Made by a program: the position numbers and the translations under genes. The notes beneath the pieces are model-generated. The model was not told the origin of the DNA, did not search any database, and was given only the letters and a program-made list of their open reading frames with translations. A stretch of 64,000 nt of DNA. It comes from JBKECY01 sp047975025 (GTDB taxonomy: Bacteria; Bacillota; Clostridia; Lachnospirales; Lachnospiraceae). Shown here in pieces: positions 34,391-42,239 of this stretch; position 1 is the first letter of the stretch; every line of letters starts with the position of its first letter. Where the stretch lies: the NCBI GenBank assembly GCA_047975025.1, contig JBKECY010000050.1, positions 124,001 through 188,000 on the forward strand, written 5' to 3'.

Positions 34391-35200
34391 TCATGCGAGT
34401 TCACGTTTTAAGCGTCTTGATTTATTAAAGGTCGCGGCCAGATAGACGAGTACAGTCACAACAATCATTAATGTTGAGAGTGCATAGACATCAGTCGTAA
34501 TCTTGCCTCGTGCCATACCGTAGACTTCCATAGGGAAAGTAGAATCTCCCGGTCCGGCGACGAAGGAACTGATGATCAAATCATCCAGAGAAAGTGTCAG
34601 GGACAACATGGCTCCTGAGATGATTCCCGGGCGCAGCATAGGCAGGGTAACGCGCCAAAGCGTACGCAACTGGTTGGCCCCAAGATCCATGGCGGCCTCT
34701 TCTATGGAAGGGTCGAAGCCGGCAATACGGGCACGCAGTGTGATAATCATAAAAGGAACGCAAAAAGTTACGTGTGCGAATACCATCGTGGCAAATCCCA
34801 TGCTGAGTTTGATTAAAGTAAAGCTGGCCAGTGATGCAATACCAATAATCAGTTCGGGAATTACAATGGGGATGTAAAGCAGTCCGTTAAGTACCCCCTT
34901 GAGCTTGAAGCTATACCTGTGCATACCGATTGTGGCAAGCGTCCCCAGTACAATGGAAATCAGTGTACTTACAATCGCCAGTTTGATAGACAGCCAGAAA
35001 CTCTGCATCAAGTCCCGGTTACTAAACAGTGATACATAATATTCGGCAGAAAATCCTTTGAATACTATGTTGGAATCGTTTGAATTAAAGGAATAGATAA
35101 AAATCATAATTATGGGAAGATATAAGAACAGGAACACCAGGATCACATACTGGATGGATAAAGCGCCCAAAGCTCTTTTTTCTTTATGACGTTTCTTCAT
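34391..35200 (-). CDS. potC: Spermidine/putrescine ABC transporter permease PotC
   Basis: A 269-residue permease with six predicted helices. The N-terminal helix contains YVILVFLFLYLPIIMIFIYS, then the family phrase SFNSNDSN. The ATPase-contact loop is EEAAMDLGANQLRTLWRVTLP. SLDDLIISSFVAGPG is characteristic of PotC. It lies 9 bp after potB and pairs with it to form the membrane channel of the polyamine importer. Confidence 0.93.
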   Translation of the reverse strand: MKKRHKEKRALGALSIQYVILVFLFLYLPIIMIFIYSFNSNDSNIVFKGFSAEYYVSLFSNRDLMQSFWLSIKLAIVSTLISIVLGTLATIGMHRYSFKLKGVLNGLLYIPIVIPELIIGIASLASFTLIKLSMGFATMVFAHVTFCVPFMIITLRARIAGFDPSIEEAAMDLGANQLRTLWRVTLPMLRPGIISGAMLSLTLSLDDLIISSFVAGPGDSTFPMEVYGMARGKITTDVYALSTLMIVVTVLVYLAATFNKSRRLKRELA

Positions 35201-35209
35201 ATGAGCCTC

Positions 35210-36070
35210 CTATCTTAGATCTTCAACATCGCCCAGCATTGTGTATATCTTCAAGGCAAGTAAAGTAAATACAATGAGCATGACTGAAAATGCTGCGCCG
35301 GAAGGCCAGTTACGCGCTACCATAAACTGATTCTTGATCAGATTTCCTAATAAGGTAGAATTGCCGCCGCCCATAATATCTGAGATATAGTAGGCACCCA
35401 GAGTCGGTATAAATACCATGATCGTACCGGCGAAGATGCCCGGAACGGTAAGCGGCAGTGTCACGCGCAAAAAGGTGCGGATTTTTTTTGCTCCCAGATC
35501 TTGTGCAGCCTCTGTAAGAGCAGGATCAAGCTTCGAAATGGAAGTCTGCAGCGGCAGAATCATAAAAGGTATAAATGTATATACCATACCAAAGAGTATG
35601 GCTCCGTTGGTATACATCATAGTAATAGGAGTGTCAATGATTCCGATTTTGAGTAAAAGCGTATTCACGAACCCGGAATCACGCAGTACGTTCGTCCAGC
35701 CGTTCAGGCGAATCAGCCCATTGGTCCAAAAGGGGAGCATGATCAGCAGCAGGACGATGCCTTTGGTGCGAGAGGACATTTTTGAAATAAAATAGGCAAA
35801 CGGATAGCCAATCAGAAGACAGATCCAGCTGGTATTAAAAGCCAGCAAGAGGGACTTCCATGCCACCTTAGCGTAGGTGGGATTCAAAATATCCGCGTAA
35901 TTCTTTAAAGTAAAACCAAGCTCTACCCCCCCGTAGGCACCTTTGTTCATAAAACTTATGGCAATGACATAAAGCAGCGGCAGAGCCAGAAAGGCCATAA
36001 GCCATACCGAAATGGGTCCGACCATTGAAAGCATAGGAAGTGTGTCTTTGTGCTTTTTACGGAACTTCAT
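35210..36070 (-). CDS. potB: Spermidine/putrescine ABC transporter permease PotB
   Basis: A 286-residue permease with six predicted helices. Landmarks are the long first helix after a basic N-terminus, the phrase PFWTNGLIRLNGWTNVLRD, the ATPase-contact loop TEAAQDLGAKKIRTFLRVTLP, and IMGGGNSTLLGNLIKNQF, all typical of PotB. It starts 2 bp after the potA stop and ends 9 bp before potC, so the genes are tightly coupled. Confidence 0.93.
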   Translation of the reverse strand: MKFRKKHKDTLPMLSMVGPISVWLMAFLALPLLYVIAISFMNKGAYGGVELGFTLKNYADILNPTYAKVAWKSLLLAFNTSWICLLIGYPFAYFISKMSSRTKGIVLLLIMLPFWTNGLIRLNGWTNVLRDSGFVNTLLLKIGIIDTPITMMYTNGAILFGMVYTFIPFMILPLQTSISKLDPALTEAAQDLGAKKIRTFLRVTLPLTVPGIFAGTIMVFIPTLGAYYISDIMGGGNSTLLGNLIKNQFMVARNWPSGAAFSVMLIVFTLLALKIYTMLGDVEDLR

Positions 36071-36072
36071 GC

Positions 36073-37209
36073 TCAGCCACCTCCTTTAAATGTAAGGACT
36101 GCGTCCTCGATGACATCGTACAACTGGTCTTCCTTGGTATGCAGTACGACGCATTTTCCTTCCAGCCAGTAGAGATAAACAATCGTGCCAATCGGAATCA
36201 GAGGATTCTCGGGATGGTTATTAATCTTAATCAGCTGGCTGTTGAAGAGTTCAACAGTGGTCTTAATGACCGAACCGGTATAAATATGCTCTGTAACTTT
36301 TCCCTGCAGGGTAAATCCGCCCTGCGGCTCCAACGAATATTTCATATTTTCCGGACGTACGGAGGCATAGACCATTTCATCCTGAACGAACCCCTGGGCA
36401 TTGGCCTTGACGACACCATTTTCCAGCGTAAGTTCGAGATGCTCGCCTTGAATGTCTGTCACATAGGCTTCGAGAATGTTGGACTCACCTATAAAATTCG
36501 CTACGAACTTTGTTGAAGGATGTTCATAAATCTCCTGAGCTGTGCCGATTTGTTCGATGACACCATTGTTCATGATGGCAATACGGTCGCTCATGGTCAG
36601 TGCCTCTTCCTGATCGTGCGTGACATAGACAAAAGTGATTCCCAGCTTCTGCTGCAGGTGCTTAAGCTCCAGCTGCATCTGCTTGCGAAGTTTTAAATCA
36701 AGCGCACCGAGCGGTTCATCCAGCAGCAGTACCTTGGGGTTATTAATCAAAGCTCGGGCAATGGCAACGCGCTGCTTTTGTCCGCCGGACATTTTGTCAG
36801 GTTTTCTCTTGGCGAAGGCGGACAGCTGTACCAGTTCGAGGATATCGGCCACCCGTTTTTTGATTTCAGCCTTTTTGATCTTTTTTTCCACCAGTCCGAA
36901 AGCCACGTTATCGAAGACATTCATATGAGGAAACAAAGCATAACTTTGAAAGACTGTATTAACATCGCGGGCATAAGGCGGCTCACCGGCCATGTCCTTA
37001 TCTCCCAGGTAAATTTCCCCTTCTGTGGTACTTTCGAATCCGGCAATCATCCGCAGGGTCGTTGTTTTTCCACAGCCGGAGGAACCCAAAAGGGTGAGGA
37101 ATTCTCCTTCATATATGTCAAGGCTGATTGACCTGACCACCTGTGTATCTCCGTATGCCTTTACGACATTACGCAGCTTGATTATAGGTTTCATCTCTTC
37201 GTAGTTCAT
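36073..37209 (-). CDS. potA: Spermidine/putrescine ABC transporter ATP-binding protein
   Basis: A 378-residue ATPase. Walker A is GSSGCGKTT, the Q-loop is TVFQSYALFPHM, the signature is MSGGQKQR, Walker B is VLLLDEPLGALD, and the H-loop is YVTHDQEEALTMSD. A C-terminal TOBE regulatory domain (about 245-378) follows. AGGAGG stands 8 nt before the ATG at 37209. It lies 24 bp after the P-II-like gene. The C-terminal domain is the usual site of transport feedback in this family, so the neighbouring P-II-like protein is a possible partner; that is inference. Confidence 0.93.
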   Translation of the reverse strand: MNYEEMKPIIKLRNVVKAYGDTQVVRSISLDIYEGEFLTLLGSSGCGKTTTLRMIAGFESTTEGEIYLGDKDMAGEPPYARDVNTVFQSYALFPHMNVFDNVAFGLVEKKIKKAEIKKRVADILELVQLSAFAKRKPDKMSGGQKQRVAIARALINNPKVLLLDEPLGALDLKLRKQMQLELKHLQQKLGITFVYVTHDQEEALTMSDRIAIMNNGVIEQIGTAQEIYEHPSTKFVANFIGESNILEAYVTDIQGEHLELTLENGVVKANAQGFVQDEMVYASVRPENMKYSLEPQGGFTLQGKVTEHIYTGSVIKTTVELFNSQLIKINNHPENPLIPIGTIVYLYWLEGKCVVLHTKEDQLYDVIEDAVLTFKGGG

Positions 37210-37233
37210 AGGTGTGCCTCCTGCTATTGTACT

Positions 37234-37575
37234 TTATAAAATCTTCTCACCCCGCTCACCGGTACGAATCCGCATGACATCGGTCATTTCGGAAATAAAT
37301 ACCTTTCCATCCCCCACATTTCCGGTAGAAAGTGTGTCTACGATCTCGGAGAGAATATCCTCAAGATCTTCATCCCAAACGACTGTCATGACATATAATT
37401 TGGGGAGCAGATTGGCTGAGAGATCGAATTTTTCAAATTCCGGCTGCGGCATCCCTTTTTGATGGCCGCAGCCCATAGCGGACATAACGGTCAGGCCGCT
37501 GTATTCGTTTTTTACCAAGATCTTTTTAAGCGCATCGAGCTTTTCGGGTCTGATAATCACTTCGATTTTTTTCAT
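37234..37575 (-). CDS. P-II-like signalling protein leading the polyamine operon
   Basis: A 113-residue P-II family protein, the length of GlnB/GlnK. The C-terminal signature is clear (TGNVGDGKVFISEMTDVMRI, then RTGERGE), and Q39-K40-G41 of the nucleotide-binding base of the T-loop is kept. The T-loop itself differs: it has a Pro-rich one-residue-longer segment (MPQPEFEKF) and no Tyr at the uridylylation position, where Phe50 aligns. P-II proteins sense ATP/ADP and often 2-oxoglutarate and bind transporters or enzymes. Here it is the first gene of an operon with potA, potB, potC and potD, not amtB, so it may tune polyamine import. Target and ligand are inference. Confidence 0.85.
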   Translation of the reverse strand: MKKIEVIIRPEKLDALKKILVKNEYSGLTVMSAMGCGHQKGMPQPEFEKFDLSANLLPKLYVMTVVWDEDLEDILSEIVDTLSTGNVGDGKVFISEMTDVMRIRTGERGEKIL

Positions 37576-37629
37576 TATGAAGTCCTCCTGAAATCAAATA
37601 AATAGCAACATGTTAATGCGTTGTAAAGT

Positions 37630-37672
37630 CTGTAAAAAAGACGAAGCTGCCGTTGGTGACAACCTCGTCTTT
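37630..37672 (-). terminator. Terminator-like hairpin in the leader of the P-II/pot operon
   Basis: Read on the minus strand, AAAGACGA (37672-37665) pairs with TCGTCTTT (37644-37637), with a nested GTTG/CAAC helix, and is followed directly by a T run (six Ts in TCTTTTTT). It starts about 6 nt after the predicted transcript start and lies before the first gene. It could be an attenuator or could define a very short RNA. No protein gene lies upstream on this strand that it could otherwise serve. Confidence 0.65.
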
Positions 37673-37684
37673 CATGATTTCACA

Positions 37685-37713
37685 ATTATAAATCATAATA
37701 TGAAATTTGGCAA
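37685..37713 (-). promoter_or_regulatory. Promoter of the P-II/pot operon
   Basis: On the minus strand TTGCCA (37713-37708) and a perfect TATAAT (37690-37685) are separated by 17 bp. The predicted start is near 37678, about 100 nt upstream of the P-II-like start codon. Confidence 0.75.
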
Positions 37714-37800
37714 TAACTAATTTAGTATTTATGCAAAAACACATATTTTCAAGGTTTTTCATGAAATATGAGGTAAGCATTGTGTATGTTGCAATCTGCA

Positions 37801-37819
37801 GTTTAGTGGTATACTAAAC
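37801..37819 (+). promoter_or_regulatory. Extended -10 promoter inside an inverted repeat
   Basis: GTTTAGT-GGTAT-ACTAAAC is a perfect inverted repeat with 7-bp arms. It contains TGG-TATACT (extended -10, TATACT at 37810-37815) about 34 bp before the small cysteine-rich protein gene. A repressor binding here would block the promoter. Confidence 0.5.
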
Positions 37820-37848
37820 TCATATATTATAGAAGAAAGGAGAAAACG

Positions 37849-38061
37849 ATGAAAAAGGTAAAGGTATGCAAGGCCTGTTCAAGTTTTGATTCCAAAGAGA
37901 TTAAGGCGTATGCGGAAAAAGCCGGATGCAAACTAAAAATCGGATGTTTTGGAAAGTGCAATAAAAAGTATCCGGAGTACAAAGGCAAATTTTATGGGCT
38001 CATCGACGGTAAACTCAAAGTCTGTGATACCAAAGAAGAGTTCTTCAAACATATGAAATAG
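37849..38061 (+). CDS. Small cysteine-rich protein, possible thioredoxin-fold [2Fe-2S] type
   Basis: A 70-residue basic protein with five cysteines: CKAC near residues 7-10, Cys27, and GCFGKC at 32-37, plus a late Cys near 59. The order (early Cys pair, later C-x3-C followed by a Gly/Tyr-containing strand and a C-terminal helix) resembles short thioredoxin-like ferredoxins, but the spacing is not exact. AAAGGAG precedes the ATG. It is a single gene between divergent regulatory DNA and the TSUP gene. I do not recognise a named family; metal or redox cofactor binding is inference from the cysteines. Confidence 0.6.
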   Translation: MKKVKVCKACSSFDSKEIKAYAEKAGCKLKIGCFGKCNKKYPEYKGKFYGLIDGKLKVCDTKEEFFKHMK

Positions 38062-38122
38062 TCAGTTCCCCGCACCGTCATATATACCAATAGAACTTCC
38101 ATAACTTTGAGCAGGAAAGCAA

Positions 38123-38151
38123 TTGCGTCACTTTGCGTGCAGGTGTAATAT
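38123..38151 (+). promoter_or_regulatory. Promoter of the TSUP transporter gene
   Basis: TTGCGT (38123-38128) and TAATAT (38146-38151) are 17 bp apart, 40 bp before the start codon. Confidence 0.55.
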
Positions 38152-38190
38152 AGACAGTGTTCCGGAATAAAACAGAGGGGGAATACTGAC

Positions 38191-38940
38191 ATGGAGATGA
38201 CGGTAGAGCTGGCAGTTTTGATTTTTATGGCGCAGTTTGCGGGGTTTATTATTAAGGGGCTGGTGGGATTTGGAAACCCATTGATTGCGAACCCGCTGAT
38301 GGCAATGCAGTTAGATAATAAATATATCACACCGGGCGTGGTTCCTGTGGATTTGTGCGTAAATGTGTATATATCCGTCAAAGACCGTAAATCCTTTTTG
38401 CCGAAGCTGGCACTGCCGATTATGGCCTGTATTATGGTGGGGGTCATACCCGGTACCTTGTTCTTGAAGGTGGGGGCACCCTGGGTAATCAAGGCGCTGC
38501 TTGGTGTATTGATAATTGGACTGGGGATTGAGATGCTCACCAGAAAGCGGGATGCGCTGCCGACAAAAGGGAATCCGGTGATTATGGGACTGTTCTCGCT
38601 GGTTTCTGGTTTTTTATCCGGGCTGTTTGGAATCAATATGCTGTTTCTGGCATATTTGGAAAGACGCATGTCGAACCGGCAGCAGTTCCGGGCGAATGTC
38701 TGTTTTATCTTTGCATTTGAGAACTCATTTCGAATGCTGATGTATGCCATTAACGGGATGTTCAGTATGTTTACGGTCTGGATTACGCTGATTTCCATAC
38801 CGGCTGCAATTCTTGGTGTATTGTTAGGCGGCAAGATTGATTTGAAGCTAAGCGAAAAAACGGCGAACCGACTGATTAATGCAGTGTTTATTCTGGGGGG
38901 AATCAGTATTTTGGTCAAGGCGGTCCTTTTTCAATCCTAA
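38191..38940 (+). CDS. TSUP-family (TauE/SafE) membrane transporter
   Basis: A 249-residue membrane protein with about seven to eight helices in two repeats. The first repeat opens FAGFIIKGLVGFGNPLIANP, the typical TauE/SafE motif, and the second contains GFLSGLFGINMLFLAYL. Members export or import sulfite, sulfonates, sulfur-containing acids or other organic anions. AGAGGGGG precedes the ATG. It stands alone, with its own promoter; the substrate is unknown. Confidence 0.83.
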   Translation: MEMTVELAVLIFMAQFAGFIIKGLVGFGNPLIANPLMAMQLDNKYITPGVVPVDLCVNVYISVKDRKSFLPKLALPIMACIMVGVIPGTLFLKVGAPWVIKALLGVLIIGLGIEMLTRKRDALPTKGNPVIMGLFSLVSGFLSGLFGINMLFLAYLERRMSNRQQFRANVCFIFAFENSFRMLMYAINGMFSMFTVWITLISIPAAILGVLLGGKIDLKLSEKTANRLINAVFILGGISILVKAVLFQS

Positions 38941-38984
38941 AATAGCAAAGCGATAGGTGATAAAAAACGTATAGAAAAAAAGCC

Positions 38985-39014
38985 TTGACTATTTTTGAAA
39001 AGTAAGTTTATAAT
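38985..39014 (+). promoter_or_regulatory. Promoter of the structured leader before the dehydrogenase gene
   Basis: TTGACT (38985-38990) and a perfect TATAAT (39009-39014) are spaced by 18 bp. The predicted start is near 39021. Confidence 0.7.
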
Positions 39015-39020
39015 TGTTGT

Positions 39021-39250
39021 AAGCAAAAAAGGCAAAGACGTCTGGTGTGTACTCCCGGTTGTCTTTGCTTTCGTTTTGTTAATCTGGCATTATTTTATGA
39101 CCGGCAGCGCAGGCCGGAAATTGCAAAAGCAGCAGAGGCGCTTTTGATCAAAATAATAGAAACTAGGCGGTGATACGAAAATAACAGCATGAAAAATCGA
39201 AGATGTGACTGGAAACGTTTGTGAAAGTGTGCAATTAGGAGGATTTTACT
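39021..39250 (+). promoter_or_regulatory. Structured 5' leader with early terminator-like hairpin
   Basis: This 230-nt stretch between promoter and gene carries no open reading frame of note. GCAAAGAC (39032-39039) pairs with GTCTTTGC (39061-39068) and a CTGG/CCGG inner helix, followed by a T-rich stretch (TTTCGTTTTGTT). Two further small hairpins follow, a CCGGC/GCCGG stem near 39100-39120 and an AAAAGC/GCTTTT stem near 39125-39147. The first hairpin has the same AAAGAC...GTCTTT shape and the same position relative to its promoter as the one before the P-II/pot operon. No known riboswitch class was recognised. Confidence 0.5.
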
Positions 39251-40527
39251 ATGAGGTTATTGACGATCGGAGCAGGTGGCGTGGGCCAGTCTGCCGCCAT
39301 GATAATTAAAACAGCAGGACAAAAAGGCTTGTGGCTGGAACAGATGATTCTGGCAGATTATGATGAAGAACGTGCCAGAGAAGTGGTTCGTCTGGTAGAT
39401 GACAGCCGCTTTAAGGCGGAGAAACTTGATGCAGGTGACAAAGCAGCCATTATAGAAATGATACAAAAGTACAATTGTACGTTTGTCTTAAATGTAGTGG
39501 CGCCAAGCTTTAATGAAATTATTTTTGAAGCAGCGTATGAAGCCGGTGTCGGCTATATGGACTGTGCGATGACGCTTTCGAAGCGCCATCCCGAGAAGCC
39601 ATATGAGGTGCCCTACATCAAGCTGGGCGACTACCAGTTCGACCAGGATGAGAAATGGGAAAAAAAGGCATTATGGCGTTAGTGGGTTCCGGTGTGGAGC
39701 CCGGTGTATCAGATGTATTTGCGAAATATGCCGCAAAGCATCTGTTCGATGAAATTGATGAAATCAATGTGCGTGACGGTGATAATTATGTGGTGCCTGG
39801 ACAGGATATTTCGTTCGGATTTTCAATCTGGACAACGATTGAAGAATGCTTGAATCCCCCAATTATATGGGAAAAAGAGCGAGGATGGTTCTGTACGGAA
39901 TGCTTCTCCGAACCGGAAGAATTCTTCTTTCCGGGCGGAATCGGGCGTGTAGAGGTCATCAATGTGGAACATGAAGAAGTATGCCTGATTCCCAGACATA
40001 TTGACTGCAATCGTGTGACCTTTAAATACGGCGTTCCCAGAGAATTCAGAACGATGCTTAAGAATCTGGAGTCATTGGGAATGGACAACGCAAGTCAGAA
40101 GATCAAAGTGGGACAATCAGAGATCAGTCCTCGTGATTTTCTGGGGATTGTAGCACCTCCTCCTCTGGAGACGGCATCGATTATGGAGGGGAAAGGCTGC
40201 GCCGGAACCTGGGTCACCGGAACCAAAAACGGCCTGGAGCGCTCCGTCTATATTTATCAGATCGCTGACAATCAGGAATGCATCCATAAATACGGAACCT
40301 CTTCCGTAGTGGCACAGACTGCCGTCGGGCCGGTCGTGATGCTGGAATTGATTGCAACAGGTGTATGGGATAAGACGGGAGTCAATGGATCGGAAGCATT
40401 TGATCCGGACCCGTTCGTACTCAAAATGAAGGATTATGGCTTTCCGGCTGCAATCCATGAAAAAGATTCGGAGTATGATGAACAGTTCCAAAGAGATCGG
40501 CTGTTTACGGAAATGTTCACAAAATAG
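39251..40527 (+). pseudogene. Saccharopine dehydrogenase-like (carboxynorspermidine synthase type) gene with frameshift
   Basis: Joined across one frameshift, the gene encodes about 425 residues of the saccharopine/carboxynorspermidine dehydrogenase family, which forms secondary amines in lysine or polyamine metabolism. The N-terminal Rossmann motif is LLTIGAGGVGQSAAMI. Frame 1 (39251-39682) runs to DQDEKWEKK and then hits TAG at 39680. The rest (LVGSGVEPGVSDVFAKYAAK onward) continues in the -1 frame to 40527. The break lies at seven A bases (39660-39666); eight would restore one frame. The zero-frame codons there form A-AAA-AAG (39661-39667), a classic -1 slippery heptamer. AGGAGG precedes the ATG. 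Whether this is a mutation, a sequencing error or programmed frameshifting is open. Confidence 0.85.
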
Positions 40528-40554
40528 ATTGTCAAAGTAGTGCAATTAGCAAGT

Positions 40555-40594
40555 AAAGCCAGGGCTTTCCTACGGGAGGTCGCTGGCTTTTTTT
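40555..40594 (+). terminator. Intrinsic terminator after the dehydrogenase gene
   Basis: AAAGCCAG (40555-40562) pairs with CTGGCTTT (40583-40590), followed by a run of seven T residues counting from 40588. Confidence 0.8.
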
Positions 40595-40627
40595 AGTTCA
40601 TTTTGATTTTATATATTCTGATTTGGA

Positions 40628-40641
40628 TTTTACATGTAAAA
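40628..40641 (+). promoter_or_regulatory. 14-bp palindrome upstream of the sugar ABC operon
   Basis: TTTTACATGTAAAA is a perfect palindrome about 70 bp before the ATPase start codon, in an AT-rich region likely to hold the promoter. It is a candidate operator; no clear promoter boxes were assigned. Confidence 0.35.
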
Positions 40642-40709
40642 GAAAAACAAAAAAATATAGAATGAAATCACTTACATAGATGAGTAATTCAAAGCTAGGA
40701 GGAGCTATG

Positions 40710-42239
40710 ATGGGAGAGACAGTACTGCAATTGGAAAATATTGTCAAATCATTTCCGGGAGTACTTGCGCTGGATGGCCTTGATTTCAACCTGAAAAGTG
40801 GTGAAATACACGCTATTTGTGGTGAGAATGGTGCAGGAAAGTCCACTCTGATGAAGGTGGTCTGTGGTGTACACCAGGCTGACTGCGGAACGATGATCGT
40901 AAATGGTAAGCAGGAGGTGTTCTGCAACCCGATGCAGGCATATGAGAAGGGGGTTTCCATTATTTTCCAGGAGACCAGCCTGTTCGAGGAAATGACAGTT
41001 CTGGATAATTTGTTTCTGGGACATGAATTGACGAAAAAGGTAGCGGGAATCCCGGTCATAGACTATGAGCGCATGCGTAAAACTGCCAGGGAGATTTTTG
41101 CCAGACTCGATACACAGATCGCACTGGATACGCAGATTAAAAGTCTGGGAATGGCGCAAAAGCAGATGACGGAAATTGCCAAAGCACTTACGTTCGATGC
41201 TAAAATCATTATCTTTGACGAGCCGACCGCTTCGCTGACCCAGCGGGAAGTGGCAGCACTTTTTTCGATAATTAATAAGCTGAAATCCGAAGGACTGGGG
41301 ATCGTCTACATCAGCCACAGAATGGAAGAAATCTTCGAACTTTGCGACCGGGTGACAGTCGTAAGAGACGGACAATATATTTCCACCAAGAACGTTGCTG
41401 AAACGACAAAAGACGAATTGGTGGCAGATATGGTCGGCCGTAAGATGGGAAGCTATTATCCTAAGACGGACACACAGATTGGGGATACCATTTTCAAAGT
41501 CGAACATCTGTATGATAATGGATTTCTGACAGATATCAGCTTTGAGACTAAAAAGGGTGAAATTCTGGGATTCGCCGGCCTCGCAGGGGCAGGGCGTACT
41601 GAGCTTATGGAAGCTATCTGCGGCTTTACCGAAAAAGTACATGGCAGGATTTATCTGGAAGGAAAAGAAATTTCAATCAAAGATTACAAGGAAGCCATGC
41701 AGCAGGGAATTGTCTATGTCTCGGAAGATCGAGGTAAATACGGGTTGATTGTGGATATGACAATCGAACAGAATATCACCATGCCGCAGCTTGAGAACTT
41801 TACAAACCGGTTCGGAATATTGAATACCAAAAAGGAGACACAGGTAGGAGAAAAGTATATCGCTGACGTAGAAATCAAAGCGCCGGACTCACATTTTCTG
41901 GTGGCCAATCTCTCCGGCGGTAACCAGCAGAAGGTCTCGGTATCCAAGGCACTTGCCCTGCATCCCAAGATTCTGATCCTAGATGAGCCGACTCGCGGTG
42001 TGGACGTGAATGCAAAAGCTGAAATTCATAAGATTATCAGTAAGCTGACTGCTGAAGGGCTGACAATCATCATGATTTCTTCGGAACTGCCGGAACTGAT
42101 AGGTATGTGTGACCGTATCTATGTTATGAAGGATGGTCATCTCGCCGGAGACTTTACGCGGGAAGAGGCCACACAAGAGAAGATTCTAAAAGTTGCACTG
42201 GAATCAGAAGAGTCAGAACAGGAAGGGGAAGAAAGATGA
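40710..42239 (+). CDS. Sugar ABC transporter double ATP-binding protein (RbsA/LsrA type)
   Basis: A 510-residue ATPase with two nucleotide-binding domains. The first has Walker A GENGAGKST and Walker B IIIFDEPTASLT. The second, from about residue 260, has the degenerate Walker A GLAGAGRTE usual for this family, signature LSGGNQQK and Walker B ILILDEPTRGVD. Both 40707 and 40710 are ATG; 40710 has better spacing (7 nt) from AGGAGG at 40697-40702. Its end overlaps the first permease gene by 4 bp. It powers import by the two permeases and lipoprotein encoded next. Confidence 0.92.
   Translation: MGETVLQLENIVKSFPGVLALDGLDFNLKSGEIHAICGENGAGKSTLMKVVCGVHQADCGTMIVNGKQEVFCNPMQAYEKGVSIIFQETSLFEEMTVLDNLFLGHELTKKVAGIPVIDYERMRKTAREIFARLDTQIALDTQIKSLGMAQKQMTEIAKALTFDAKIIIFDEPTASLTQREVAALFSIINKLKSEGLGIVYISHRMEEIFELCDRVTVVRDGQYISTKNVAETTKDELVADMVGRKMGSYYPKTDTQIGDTIFKVEHLYDNGFLTDISFETKKGEILGFAGLAGAGRTELMEAICGFTEKVHGRIYLEGKEISIKDYKEAMQQGIVYVSEDRGKYGLIVDMTIEQNITMPQLENFTNRFGILNTKKETQVGEKYIADVEIKAPDSHFLVANLSGGNQQKVSVSKALALHPKILILDEPTRGVDVNAKAEIHKIISKLTAEGLTIIMISSELPELIGMCDRIYVMKDGHLAGDFTREEATQEKILKVALESEESEQEGEER

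Noticed and set aside
37613..37675. 20-codon reading frame spanning the P-II/pot leader hairpin, as a leader peptide gene
   Set aside because: It would start about four nucleotides from the predicted transcript end with no ribosome binding site. It is noted in the attenuator finding but not called as a gene.
37992..38918. Long minus-strand open frame opposite the TSUP gene (308 codons)
   Set aside because: It is an antisense shadow. The plus-strand TSUP frame has a promoter, ribosome binding site and recognisable helices; the minus frame has none.
40749..41642. Long minus-strand open frame opposite the sugar ABC ATPase gene (297 codons)
   Set aside because: It is a shadow of the conserved ATPase frame, with low-complexity Cys/His/Phe-rich content and no ribosome binding site.
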